Shown here: in pieces, positions 8,816 to 16,999 of the stretch
How the letters are laid out: each line of letters opens with the position of its first letter
How positions within the stretch are numbered: position 1 is the stretch's first letter
Assembly: GCF_039851965.1 (NCBI RefSeq)
Contig: NZ_CP156674.1
Coordinates: 1,426,001 to 1,490,000 of the forward strand
Length of the DNA stretch: 64,000 nt
Source: Pseudalkalibacillus hwajinpoensis
GTDB lineage: Bacteria > Bacillota > Bacilli > Bacillales > Guptibacillaceae
Reading direction: 5' to 3'
The notes under the pieces: generated by a model
What the model was told of the DNA's origin: nothing
The model's database searches: none
The model's input: the letters and a program-made list of their open reading frames with translations, nothing else
Program-made: the position numbers and the translations under genes

Positions 8816-10288
8816 TTAACCACCAATGGTTTTGCGTATACCAAGTACTTTTTCTAATTCTGATTTTTTCTGATTTTCAACAAGAATGTACAATACATCA
8901 TTCACTTTGATTTTTGTATCACCTGATGGTGCGATTAGCTGATCCTTACGAATAATGGCACTTACGAGTACTTTGTCAGGAAACGATATATCTGACAATT
9001 CTTTTCCCAGTAGCTTTGATGAAGACGTGATCGCGTAAGGAATCATTTCTGCGTTAACCGTTGTTGAAGATACGAGTTCTAGTGAATGTGATGGAATATG
9101 AACTTCTGGCCCTGTTAAGCTAAGACGCTTGGCTAGATATGGAATTGTAGCACCCTGGAATAATGCCGATGTCAGGACGATGAAAAAGATTAGATTAAAA
9201 AACAGCTGGCTATTTTCGAGTCCTTCTAGAAGGGGAAAAGTTGCAAGAACAATAGGAACTGCGCCACGAAGACCTGCCCAAGAAAGAAATACCTTTTCTT
9301 TTATCGTAAATTTAAACGGAATGGTTGAAATCAATACCGCAAATGGTCTGGCTATTAAAATAAGAAAAAGTGATAGCGCAAGCCCTTTTAGAACAATCCA
9401 TGTAGAAAATAGCTCTGAAGGAAAAACAAGTAAACCAAGCATAATAAACATCAGGATCTGCATCATCCACGCAATTCCATCATGGAAACGAAAAATGGTT
9501 TGGCCATATGGAAGGCTTTTGGTATTCCCAAGAACTAGTGCTGCTGCATATACAGCAAGCAAACCACTCGCATTTACAAGATCACTGATACTAAAAGTAA
9601 TCAGAGCAATAGCAATTGAGAATACGGGATACAATCCGCTCGATCCGAGCTCAATGCTTTTCATAGCCCAAGAAGCCGCATAACCAAAGATAATACCGAG
9701 TAAAAGTCCTGCTCCCATTTGCCAGAAGAATGTCAGAAACATTGAAGCACCAAACGTTTCCGCGCCAATCGCAAGCTGTAGTAATGATAGAGTCAGAAAC
9801 ATCGCCATTGGATCATTAGAACCCGATTCAGCTTCAAGCGTGGATTCAAGTTTTCTTTTAATGTTTTTACCTTTTAGGACAGCGAACACGGCAGCCGCAT
9901 CTGTAGACCCTACGATCGCTCCAAGAAGAAGGGCTTCATTCCAATTCACATCAAGAAGCATCTTGGCTACGACGCCAAATAATCCTGTGGTAATGAGAAC
10001 ACCAAAGGTTGCGAGAGAGAGAGAGACAGGAAGAACGGTTTTCATTTTCTTCCATTCGGTTTGCAAACCACCATCGAATAAAATAAGTACAAGTGCAAGT
10101 ATTCCAAGTGACTGAGTCAAAGAAGCATTGTCAAAGTAAATAAATCCAAACCCATCACTTCCAAACAACATTCCAACAATAATAAAGAGAACAAGTGCTG
10201 GAACACCAAGGCGTGAAGAAAACTTCGCCATCACCACGCCACCAATTAAAAATAACGCACTAAATAAAATAACTGTATTTGTTTCCAT
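8816..10288 (-). CDS. CPA1 potassium/proton antiporter with TrkA-C domain
   Basis: The first about 390 residues of this 490-residue protein are a CPA1-type cation/proton exchanger with some 12 membrane segments. The ion-binding region GAIVGSTDAAAVFAVL and the acidic ESGSNDPMAMF helix are present. A C-terminal TrkA-C ligand-binding domain follows (about residues 400-480, LGKELSDISFPDKVLVSAII). This arrangement is that of NhaP2/CvrA-like K+/H+ antiporters, which extrude K+ or Na+ and may be gated by a nucleotide. It sits 15 bp behind a small recombinase gene and probably shares its transcript. Confidence 0.9.
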   Translation of the reverse strand: METNTVILFSALFLIGGVVMAKFSSRLGVPALVLFIIVGMLFGSDGFGFIYFDNASLTQSLGILALVLILFDGGLQTEWKKMKTVLPVSLSLATFGVLITTGLFGVVAKMLLDVNWNEALLLGAIVGSTDAAAVFAVLKGKNIKRKLESTLEAESGSNDPMAMFLTLSLLQLAIGAETFGASMFLTFFWQMGAGLLLGIIFGYAASWAMKSIELGSSGLYPVFSIAIALITFSISDLVNASGLLAVYAAALVLGNTKSLPYGQTIFRFHDGIAWMMQILMFIMLGLLVFPSELFSTWIVLKGLALSLFLILIARPFAVLISTIPFKFTIKEKVFLSWAGLRGAVPIVLATFPLLEGLENSQLFFNLIFFIVLTSALFQGATIPYLAKRLSLTGPEVHIPSHSLELVSSTTVNAEMIPYAITSSSKLLGKELSDISFPDKVLVSAIIRKDQLIAPSGDTKIKVNDVLYILVENQKKSELEKVLGIRKTIGG

Positions 10289-10302
10289 CTATCTTGCCCC
10301 TT

Positions 10303-10860
10303 CTATAAATTCACATCGATTCTTAATTTCGGAATTTGATCAGGTTTAATGCCAATGTATTTAAGTGTTTCACTACGAGTAGCATGTCCATAAATTTTTT
10401 GAATCAGCGAAACCGCAACTCCCTGTTGAAACGCGTGATAACCAAACGTTTTTCTTAAACTATGAAAGCTAACGGGTTGGTCCAATTGCGCTTCTTCTGC
10501 AGCGTTTGCCACAATACGATGAACCTGTTGACGGGTAATTGGACGCAATGGACTTTTTTTCGTATGAAATAAAAAAAAGTCAGGGCTGTAGGAATAATTT
10601 GCCATATATAAATTCAGGGCTAACTTCACACCTGAATTAAGGTAAATATAAGTCGTTTCCGTGATAGCAGGATCAAGATACTCTTTAAGCTTCCCATCTT
10701 CCAATACATCAGCAAACGTTAGGTTCAAGAGAGGGGATAACCTCATGCCGGTATTCACACTGAACATCAAAAGCAAATAATCCCGCTTTGACCTGCTAAG
10801 CAGTGTGTCCTTCAATTTATTAATGTTACTCAAACTATGTATTGGTCCAACATAATTCAT
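10303..10860 (-). CDS. Small tyrosine recombinase, catalytic domain only
   Basis: A 185-residue phage-integrase-type recombinase. The catalytic residues are visible: Arg in TGMRLSPLLNLTF, His-x-x-Arg in SFHSLRKTFGYHAF, His in IYGHATRSE, and the nucleophile Tyr in TLKYIG. It lacks the usual N-terminal core-binding domain, a size like the B. subtilis YoeC-type orphan integrases. No attachment sites or phage genes flank it. It is followed after 15 bp by an antiporter gene on the same strand, so it looks like a chromosomal orphan rather than part of an element. Confidence 0.85.
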   Translation of the reverse strand: MNYVGPIHSLSNINKLKDTLLSRSKRDYLLLMFSVNTGMRLSPLLNLTFADVLEDGKLKEYLDPAITETTYIYLNSGVKLALNLYMANYSYSPDFFLFHTKKSPLRPITRQQVHRIVANAAEEAQLDQPVSFHSLRKTFGYHAFQQGVAVSLIQKIYGHATRSETLKYIGIKPDQIPKLRIDVNL

Positions 10861-11012
10861 CTCTCTCCCCCTTCACGTGACTCAATTATATCATTGATAA
10901 GGATATGTCACTAACTTCATGCTTTAACTTAGTAAATGCAGCTTTATTAAAAAGGAATATCGACCTTTTCGTAGTATAATAATAGATAACGAAACGATTA
11001 AGGAGGGGTTCC

Positions 11013-11585
11013 ATGAATCTAACAGATTGGTTCGAACAGGGAATTTCTAAACATGGGTATATTCATACTATGGACGAGCACCGTGACGACTTACTTACGA
11101 TTTACAACCACTTCAAACTCGAACCATCCGATATTGACTTTTTACATTCACTCCAATTAGAACGTCTTCGTGCTTTAGTGTTAACTGCTGATTGGTGTGG
11201 TGATGCTATGGTGAACCTCCCTATATTTATGAGAATGACTGATGAAGCCATCATCGAAACGAAGTTTTTTATTAGAGATAACAACCTCGAACTGATGGAT
11301 CAGTATCTTACAAATGGTTCGGCAAGATCCATCCCGATCATCATTATAATTGATCAAAATGGAAATGAAATTGGTAAATGGGGACCACGGGCACCCGAAG
11401 TTCAAGCGTACGTTGACAGTGCGAAGCAAAACCTTCCACCTAAAGGAGAGCCTGATTTCAAGAGTGCGTTTCTATCATTTATACACGAAACAACAGAACG
11501 ATTTACGACAGATACCGACATGTGGACTCATATTAAGGCTGACATGTTAGAGATGATTAAACGTTCCATTTCTGTAGCAAAGTAA
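11013..11585 (+). CDS. Thioredoxin-fold family protein with single active-site Cys
   Basis: This 190-residue protein has a thioredoxin-like fold (LRALVLTADWCGDAMVNLPI, RSIPIIIIIDQNGNEIGKWG with the cis-Pro). The active site reads W61-C62-G63-D64, so the second Cys of a classical CxxC is replaced. That argues against simple dithiol exchange and for a monothiol role. GAGGGG before the ATG and a TATAAT at 10975-10980 support the start and a promoter. It belongs to the PF14595-type thioredoxin family common in Bacillaceae. Its function is unknown. It is monocistronic, ending at a good terminator. Confidence 0.85.
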   Translation: MNLTDWFEQGISKHGYIHTMDEHRDDLLTIYNHFKLEPSDIDFLHSLQLERLRALVLTADWCGDAMVNLPIFMRMTDEAIIETKFFIRDNNLELMDQYLTNGSARSIPIIIIIDQNGNEIGKWGPRAPEVQAYVDSAKQNLPPKGEPDFKSAFLSFIHETTERFTTDTDMWTHIKADMLEMIKRSISVAK

Positions 11586-11619
11586 GATGGATCTATTGAT
11601 GGGATATACCTTAAAAACG

Positions 11620-11655
11620 CCCGGCTTATGCCGGGCTCTTATTATGCCCTTTTTT
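11620..11655 (+). terminator. Terminator of thioredoxin-like gene
   Basis: GCCCGGC-TTAT-GCCGGGC stem, followed by a T-rich stretch ending in TTTTTT, 35 bp after the stop codon. Confidence 0.85.
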
Positions 11656-11677
11656 GATAAAGTCACAAGCCTGTCTA

Positions 11678-11706
11678 TTGACAGTCGAACACAGTCGATT
11701 TACACT
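11678..11706 (+). promoter_or_regulatory. SigA-type promoter of ZIP transporter gene
   Basis: TTGACA at 11678-11683, a 17-bp spacer and TACACT at 11701-11706. The -35 box is perfect. The spacer contains a direct repeat of AGTCGA, which could be a regulator site. Confidence 0.65.
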
Positions 11707-11786
11707 TGTTTGTATAGAATTTTTCCTTAAGGCAAAAAACGTGATGATAGGAAATATAGAGTGTGATAAAGAAGGAGAGGTTTCTG

Positions 11787-12596
11787 ATGACGGATTGGTT
11801 TATTGAATTAAGCCCTGTAATACAGGCACTAATATTTACATTGTTTACTTGGGGGGCAACTGCGCTTGGCGCTTCCTTCGTATTCTTTACGAAAAGCGTT
11901 AATCAGAAGCTATTTGATGGCATGCTCGCTTTTGCCGGAGGGGTTATGATTGCGGCCAGCTTCTGGTCACTGCTAAGTCCTGGTATTGAAATGGCTGAAC
12001 AACAGGGTGTGCCCGGGTACATTCCAGCCGTTGTTGGTTTTCTACTTGGCGGCGTTTTTCTTATGCTTGTCGATCGTATTCTTCCTCATATCAATGAGGA
12101 TTTGTATTTCAAAGACATTAAAGATAAGAAAGCAAAGCACAGAACGGCTATGCTGGTGTTCTCTATCACCATGCACAACATCCCTGAAGGCCTGGCAATC
12201 GGAGTTGCGTTCGGTGCCCTTGCAGCTGAATTTTCATCTGCTTCACTTGCAGGTGCCATTGCGCTCGCAATCGGAATTGGGATTCAGAACATTCCTGAAG
12301 GAACAGCAGTGTCAGTCCCACTTCGAAGAGATGGGATGTCACGACGTAAGAGCTTTTACTACGGCCAGCTATCCGGGATGGTAGAACCTCTGTCTGCAGT
12401 AGTTGGTGCTTTAGCGGTTATATTCATTCAACCACTTCTTCCATATGCGCTAAGTTTTGCGGCGGGTGCGATGATCTTTGTAGTTGCTAAGGAAGTTATT
12501 CCAGGATCTCAAGAAAAGGGAAATGTCCAAACCGCGACTATGTCCTTAATGATCGGATTTTCCGTGATGATGGTTCTTGATGTTGCATTAGGATAA
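11787..12596 (+). CDS. ZIP family divalent metal transporter
   Basis: A 269-residue membrane protein of the ZIP family, which imports Zn2+ and related metals. The metal-binding helices carry HNIPEGLAIGVAFG and QNIPEGTAVSVPL, the two HNxPEG-type motifs of the family, and about eight membrane segments are visible. The start at 11787 follows GGAGAGG; an upstream in-frame GTG lacks a ribosome-binding site. It resembles the GufA/ZupT group. It is monocistronic between a strong promoter and a hairpin terminator. No Zur box was recognised upstream. Confidence 0.9.
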   Translation: MTDWFIELSPVIQALIFTLFTWGATALGASFVFFTKSVNQKLFDGMLAFAGGVMIAASFWSLLSPGIEMAEQQGVPGYIPAVVGFLLGGVFLMLVDRILPHINEDLYFKDIKDKKAKHRTAMLVFSITMHNIPEGLAIGVAFGALAAEFSSASLAGAIALAIGIGIQNIPEGTAVSVPLRRDGMSRRKSFYYGQLSGMVEPLSAVVGALAVIFIQPLLPYALSFAAGAMIFVVAKEVIPGSQEKGNVQTATMSLMIGFSVMMVLDVALG

Positions 12597-12601
12597 ATAC
12601 G

Positions 12602-12637
12602 GAAGGCAAGTAAACCACTAGCGGTTTACTCGCCTTC
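12602..12637. terminator. Bidirectional terminator between ZIP and VOC genes
   Basis: GAAGGC-a-AGTAAACC pairs with GGTTTACT-c-GCCTTC, a 14-bp stem with one mismatch, between two convergent genes. Confidence 0.75.
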
Positions 12638-12642
12638 TCTTA

Positions 12643-13038
12643 TTATGGAACAGGGTTAATGTTACAAACACTTAACCAGTTTCCATCGGGATCCTGAAAA
12701 CCGAAGCCCCCCTGCTTGCCTGCTTCTATAGGTAAAGAACCAACTTCTACCCCCTGCTCACTCAAATACGCGTGATAATCATGGAGATTTCTTGTATAGA
12801 AATCGATCACACTATGCGTCACCTTTGTTTTTTCGTTATAAAAAGAGAGGGGTGTATGCTCTTCCACCTCAACCAGATAAAGCGTCGGCTCCCCTTTAGA
12901 AGAAAGTGACAGCATAGCAGTCCCAGAAGATTCATCATGGTGAATGAGGCTCAACTGAAGAGTTTCCGTGTACCAATAAACAGATCTCTGTAAATTGGTA
13001 ACCGGAATTTCAATCGTTGCTATTTTACTAATATGCAT
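12643..13038 (-). CDS. VOC (glyoxalase/dioxygenase fold) family protein
   Basis: A 131-residue vicinal-oxygen-chelate protein. Two beta-alpha-beta-beta-beta modules are visible (IATIEIPVTNLQRSVYWYTE near the start, GFQDPDGNWLSVCNI near the end). Such proteins act as glyoxalases, dioxygenases or antibiotic-binding proteins, and sequence alone does not say which. GAGGAGG before the ATG supports the start. It is followed by the convergent ZIP gene terminator. Confidence 0.85.
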   Translation of the reverse strand: MHISKIATIEIPVTNLQRSVYWYTETLQLSLIHHDESSGTAMLSLSSKGEPTLYLVEVEEHTPLSFYNEKTKVTHSVIDFYTRNLHDYHAYLSEQGVEVGSLPIEAGKQGGFGFQDPDGNWLSVCNINPVP

Positions 13039-13064
13039 AGTAATACCTCCTCGTAAAATTACGA

Positions 13065-13427
13065 TTAAAGAATATAAAACGCATAGCGATAGATTCCATA
13101 ATATAGTGGAATAAGCATGACAACGGAAAACACAATCGTTGTTGCCTTCACAGCCACTTCACTTAGCTCTTCAATTTTCTCATCACTTTGATCGAAATAT
13201 ATCACAAATAATAGATCCCACAATATGCCGACAAAAAAGATGATCTTCCACAGGATCGCCACACCAATTGAGAGACCTGTTACGTATCCGAACAATCCTG
13301 TCCAGGTTGTTGCGGTGACGATAAAATCTATCTTCATTGAGACAGTCTTATATTTCCCTTTTAATAGAAAGCCAATGGCTGGCGCTCCCAGCAAACCGAG
13401 GTAAGCAATCCACAAGACATCCGACAT
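13065..13427 (-). CDS. Conserved-looking membrane protein, unknown function
   Basis: A 120-residue protein with four hydrophobic segments (about residues 5-22, 35-60, 62-80 and 93-115). One short charged loop, DQSDEKIEELSE, separates the third and fourth segments. AGAGGT precedes the ATG. No family was recognised. It lies 26 bp upstream of the VOC gene on the same strand and could be co-transcribed with it. Nothing visible points to transport or enzymatic activity. Confidence 0.7.
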   Translation of the reverse strand: MSDVLWIAYLGLLGAPAIGFLLKGKYKTVSMKIDFIVTATTWTGLFGYVTGLSIGVAILWKIIFFVGILWDLLFVIYFDQSDEKIEELSEVAVKATTIVFSVVMLIPLYYGIYRYAFYIL

Positions 13428-13564
13428 TTCACATACCTCTTTCTTATCTGTCTGTTATGTACTAGTTTACAAGATATGAGACATGAAAGAACAATATATA
13501 CACATTATCCAAACAAACGGACACCAGCTTAGGACGTCCATTTGCACATTAAGAACACGAATGT

Positions 13565-15136
13565 TTAATTAGTTTTCTTCTTAGCAGCTTTCTCTGTCAG
13601 TTTACTAACCAGTTTCCGTTCCTTTTTTACTTCATACTCTTTAAATTCCTGACGAACTGATTTAAACAAATTAATACACATAACAATTAATATAACTGTA
13701 AAAGGCAAAGCTGCGACAAGTGAAGCCGTTTGCAAGCCCTGTAGACCACTACTAATAATTAACACAGCAGAGATGGCTGCAATCAGGGTACCCCATACAA
13801 GCTTTGAGAAAAGAGATGGATTTAAACTTCCATTTGACGTCATCATTCCGAGTACAAATGTAGCGGAGTCTGCTGAAGTAACCAGGAATATGCAAATAAG
13901 GAAAATAGATAACGTCGATAGAATCGCTGTTAATGGGAATTGCTCAAGCGTCACAAATAGTGCGCTTGTTACATCATTGTTAACGGCGTCAGCAATCGAC
14001 GTACCCTGAAATAAATCTAGATGGAATGCAGCTCCTCCAAATACGGCAATCCATACCATCGCAATAAATGGTGGAATAATAAGAACACCGAAGATCATTT
14101 CACGAATAGAACGTCCTCTAGAAACTCTTGCTACAAATGCGCCAATAAATGGAGACCAGGCAATAACCCATGCCCAATAGAAAACCGTCCATTCTTTGAC
14201 CCATGTTCCTCCCTGATATGGTGTCATATAGAAACTCATTTCTATAAATTTCTGAATATAGCCACCGACAGCAAGTGTAAAACTCTCAAGGATAAACACT
14301 GTTGGTCCAAGGAAAAGAACAAACAGCATTAGGGCAAGAGCTAGAGCAAGATTCAGATTACTTAAGTATTTGATCCCTTTATTTAATCCTGTCGTTGACG
14401 ATACCATGTACAGAATAAATAAGACCGCTGTGATCGCAATTTGAATCCAAGCATTCTGAGGCAGACCATACATATAATTAAGGCCGCCATTGATTTGCAA
14501 GATACCAAAACCGAGAGATGTTGCAACGCCCATTACGGTCGCAATAACAGCAAGAATATTAATAATCGTTTTCCATGGTACTTTCTTATTATGACTCGTT
14601 TTCGTAGAAATTGTTTCGCTAATCAAGCTTCTGCGATCTTTCCGATATTGGAAATAAGCCATCACAAGACCGACAACGGTAAATACCGACCACTGATGAA
14701 CACCCCAGTGGAAAAATGAATACCGCATTGCAAGCTTTGCTGCCTGCTCTGTTTCTCCTTCAACGCCAAACCCTGCTGGAGGATTAGCGAAATGTGTCAT
14801 CGGCTCTGCGACACCCCAGAAGACAAGACCTACTCCAAAGCCTGCGCTAAAGAGCATCCCAATCCATGTAAAAAATGGGTATTCCGGCTTCTCTCCATCT
14901 TTCCCAAGACGGATTTTACCGTATTTACTAATAGCAAGATAAAAACAAAAGAGAACGAAAAAGATAACGGCCAGTAGATAAAACCAACCAAACGCATTAG
15001 TCGTAAATGAATAAACCGAATTTGCGACAGCAGCAAACGATTTTGGGACGACCGCTCCCCAGATAACAAGTAACAAAATAATAACAGCTGAAACCCAAAA
15101 AACCGGATTCTTACCCTTAGCTTTATTTTCTTTCAT
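13565..15136 (-). CDS. BCCT family glycine betaine/choline transporter
   Basis: A 523-residue secondary transporter with 12 membrane segments. It has the BCCT signature region (WVIAWSPFIGAFVARVSRGR) and a Gly-rich unwound helix (SAGFGVGLVFWGVAEPMTHF). The family imports betaine, choline, carnitine or ectoine with Na+ for osmoprotection. The start at 15136 follows AAGGAGAG. The charged C-terminal tail (VKKERKLVSKLTEKAAKKK) is typical of osmosensing members such as BetP and OpuD. It appears monocistronic. A saline habitat is an inference from this gene and the antiporter. Confidence 0.92.
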   Translation of the reverse strand: MKENKAKGKNPVFWVSAVIILLLVIWGAVVPKSFAAVANSVYSFTTNAFGWFYLLAVIFFVLFCFYLAISKYGKIRLGKDGEKPEYPFFTWIGMLFSAGFGVGLVFWGVAEPMTHFANPPAGFGVEGETEQAAKLAMRYSFFHWGVHQWSVFTVVGLVMAYFQYRKDRRSLISETISTKTSHNKKVPWKTIINILAVIATVMGVATSLGFGILQINGGLNYMYGLPQNAWIQIAITAVLFILYMVSSTTGLNKGIKYLSNLNLALALALMLFVLFLGPTVFILESFTLAVGGYIQKFIEMSFYMTPYQGGTWVKEWTVFYWAWVIAWSPFIGAFVARVSRGRSIREMIFGVLIIPPFIAMVWIAVFGGAAFHLDLFQGTSIADAVNNDVTSALFVTLEQFPLTAILSTLSIFLICIFLVTSADSATFVLGMMTSNGSLNPSLFSKLVWGTLIAAISAVLIISSGLQGLQTASLVAALPFTVILIVMCINLFKSVRQEFKEYEVKKERKLVSKLTEKAAKKKTN

Positions 15137-15274
15137 GAATCTCTCCTTTCCGACCGGAAATAATGTCTTTCCCCTCATTTACCGATCGTCATTTACTAGA
15201 ATTGTTCGTATGTCTAGTACCCTCCTTCACCAATAATTAACCTATATTTCCCTTTAGTTTATAAAGCCAATAAA

Positions 15275-15298
15275 AAATCGACTTTTTATAGCCGATTT
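15275..15298 (-). terminator. Weak terminator after small gene
   Basis: A short AAATCG/CGATTT stem, followed on the minus strand by TTTTTT, lies about 60 bp downstream of the 76-codon gene. Confidence 0.45.
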
Positions 15299-15357
15299 CA
15301 GAAATTATTGTATACCTTTCTTTACTAAAAAGCGCTGCCCCTTCTCTCCTTGCTCGC

Positions 15358-15588
15358 TCATACCTGCAAGTGAATGTTTTGTTTAGGAGCAGGTCGAGAT
15401 CCCTTTAGTGTCGGATCACCGAATTCCATAGATTCAAGAATTTGCTCTTCTGAGAAGCCAGTCATCTGTGATAGCTGTCGAATGTCTATCTTCTTCTTTG
15501 ACATGCTCTTGGAATTCTGAACGGCCGCCTGTGTCTGATAATTCACTACTGAGTAGCGGTGTGTTAAAGTTCCTACAGAATGCCTCAA
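15358..15588 (-). CDS. Small hypothetical protein (76 aa)
   Basis: No family was recognised. The frame begins with TTG at a good distance from AAAGGGG and ends in front of a weak terminator, which favours a real gene. The C-terminal half (DIRQLSQMTGFSEEQILES) reads like a helix-turn-helix-type segment; the N-terminal half is Gln/Ser-rich. It lies upstream of the BCCT gene on the same strand, 220 bp away, and separately terminated. Confidence 0.45.
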   Translation of the reverse strand: MRHSVGTLTHRYSVVNYQTQAAVQNSKSMSKKKIDIRQLSQMTGFSEEQILESMEFGDPTLKGSRPAPKQNIHLQV

Positions 15589-15802
15589 AACTTCGTTCCC
15601 CTTTCCATTAAAAATTGCCTTAACTTCTGGAGGAAGCAGGATTATGGTTTGAATACCCGACCTTCTATAAACTAAACTGGATATTAGGTTTGGAAAACTT
15701 CGCTATTTCTAAATTCATTGGTACAACAGCGATACAATGTTGTCAATCCATTAAAGATAGTACAAATGGTTTGGTTAATCAGCGTTCGAAATAAACTGCA
15801 CC

Positions 15803-15833
15803 AAAAAAATCGTACCGGCGTCCGGTACGATTT
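15803..15833 (-). terminator. Terminator of ohr
   Basis: AAATCGTACCGG-CGT-CCGGTACGATTT is a perfect 12-bp stem followed by a T7 run on the minus strand, 8 bp after the ohr stop. Confidence 0.92.
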
Positions 15834-15840
15834 CATTCTA

Positions 15841-16260
15841 TTATACAGCTTTTGCAGTAATTTCTACGTCAATATTACCTCTTGTTGCTTTTGAGTAAGG
15901 ACATACTTTATGAGCTTCCTCAGCTAGCATATCTGCGTCTTCTTGACTAACACCATTGATTTCAACTGTAAGAGTTACACCAATTTTGAAGCCATTATCA
16001 GCTTCATCTTTCAAAAAGCTAACATCCGCAGTTGTTTTAGAATTTATTTCTTTTTTCTTCTTGGATGCTACAAGGTTTAATGCACCATCATAGCAAGCAG
16101 AGTATGCAGCAGCAAATAGCTGTTCCGGATTCGAACCTGTTTCATCAGAGTCGTCAGTTGGCATCACAAGATTAAAATCGATTAAACCATCTGAAGATTT
16201 TACCGTACCCTTACGTCCACCTTCTGCAGTTGCTTGTGAAGTAAATAAAACGTTACTCAT
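15841..16260 (-). CDS. ohrA: Organic hydroperoxide resistance protein (Ohr/OsmC family)
   Basis: A 139-residue thiol peroxidase that reduces organic hydroperoxides. The reactive and resolving cysteines are Cys56 (SACYDGAL) and Cys120 (VCPYSKATRGN), and the Ohr motif NPEQLFAAAYSACY is intact. AAGGAGCTG precedes the start. A probable OhrR operator 27 bp upstream favours the peroxide-inducible OhrA type over the SigB-controlled OhrB. No ohrR gene is adjacent, so the repressor would act from elsewhere. Confidence 0.93.
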   Translation of the reverse strand: MSNVLFTSQATAEGGRKGTVKSSDGLIDFNLVMPTDDSDETGSNPEQLFAAAYSACYDGALNLVASKKKKEINSKTTADVSFLKDEADNGFKIGVTLTVEINGVSQEDADMLAEEAHKVCPYSKATRGNIDVEITAKAV

Positions 16261-16286
16261 TAAATATCAGCTCCTTATTATTTGCA

Positions 16287-16301
16287 TACAACTGCAATGT
16301 A
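16287..16301 (-). promoter_or_regulatory. Probable OhrR operator upstream of ohr
   Basis: TACAACTGCAATGTA matches the OhrR consensus TACAATTnAATTGTA at 11-12 positions and is nearly palindromic. It overlaps a TACATT -10 box that stands 17 bp from TTTAAT, so binding would repress ohr. Confidence 0.55.
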
Positions 16302-16475
16302 CCCTGTTTAACACCAGTATTAAACATGACATACTCATATTTATTATCCTAGAGCTTACTCCGGTGTAGGGATCAGCTCCATGGAAAATCTGAGATAAAG
16401 TGGTTGATTCTTTTTCTATAAGCATATAATCTAACCAAAAGAGAACGCATGTTCCATATTCGGAGGGGGATCTAC

Positions 16476-16997
16476 ATGGCTAATTCAGCTTTACTCATGA
16501 TAGATGTGCAGAATGGAATGTTTCAAAGAGGGCGAGCCGTGTATAACGATGCTAGGCTGCTTTATAATTTCAAAAAGATTATAGCTTCTGCAAAGTCAGA
16601 GCAAATGCCTGTTTTTTACATTCAACACGAAGCAAAACACCTTGAGCCGAACAGCCCAGCCTGGCAGCTTCATCCTTTTTTACAGGTCGAGAATGATGAC
16701 GAAATCATTCATAAAACAACACCCGATGCTTTCTATAATACAAACCTTGAAGATAAATTACGTGCAAAAGACATCCAGCATCTCTATCTCTCTGGTATTC
16801 AAACTGAAGTATGTGTGGATACTACATGCCGCTGCGCTTATAGTAAAGGGTTTCAAACTCACTTGATTCAAGATGCCCATAGTACTTGGAACTCTCCGTC
16901 ATTTTCTACTCCAGACATCATTGCGCATCACAATCACACGCTGCAATGGTTTACAAACACAATATTAACTGACTTCTTTGTGGAAAGACTTCGCTAA
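16476..16997 (+). CDS. Isochorismatase-family cysteine hydrolase
   Basis: A 173-residue protein of the isochorismatase/nicotinamidase fold. The catalytic Asp (LLMIDVQNGMF) and the nucleophile Cys (SGIQTEVCVDTTCR) are visible, with a cis-peptide region just before it. The start at 16476 follows GGAGGGGG; an upstream in-frame ATG lacks such a site. The family hydrolyses amides or vinyl ethers, and the substrate is not evident. Its stop codon is only 2 bp from the end of the convergent HAD gene, leaving no room for a terminator between them. Confidence 0.88.
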   Translation: MANSALLMIDVQNGMFQRGRAVYNDARLLYNFKKIIASAKSEQMPVFYIQHEAKHLEPNSPAWQLHPFLQVENDDEIIHKTTPDAFYNTNLEDKLRAKDIQHLYLSGIQTEVCVDTTCRCAYSKGFQTHLIQDAHSTWNSPSFSTPDIIAHHNHTLQWFTNTILTDFFVERLR

Positions 16998-16999
16998 AG

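Noticed and set aside
9129..9683. 184-codon frame on the plus strand
   Set aside because: It is antisense to the well-supported antiporter gene, has no ribosome-binding site and no recognisable protein features.
10303..10860. Integrated phage or integrative element around the recombinase
   Set aside because: No phage, conjugation or excisionase genes, no tRNA target and no direct-repeat ends were found on either side.
15589..15840. Possible gene between the 76-aa gene and ohr
   Set aside because: No open frame with a start signal; nothing beyond the ohr terminator was recognised.
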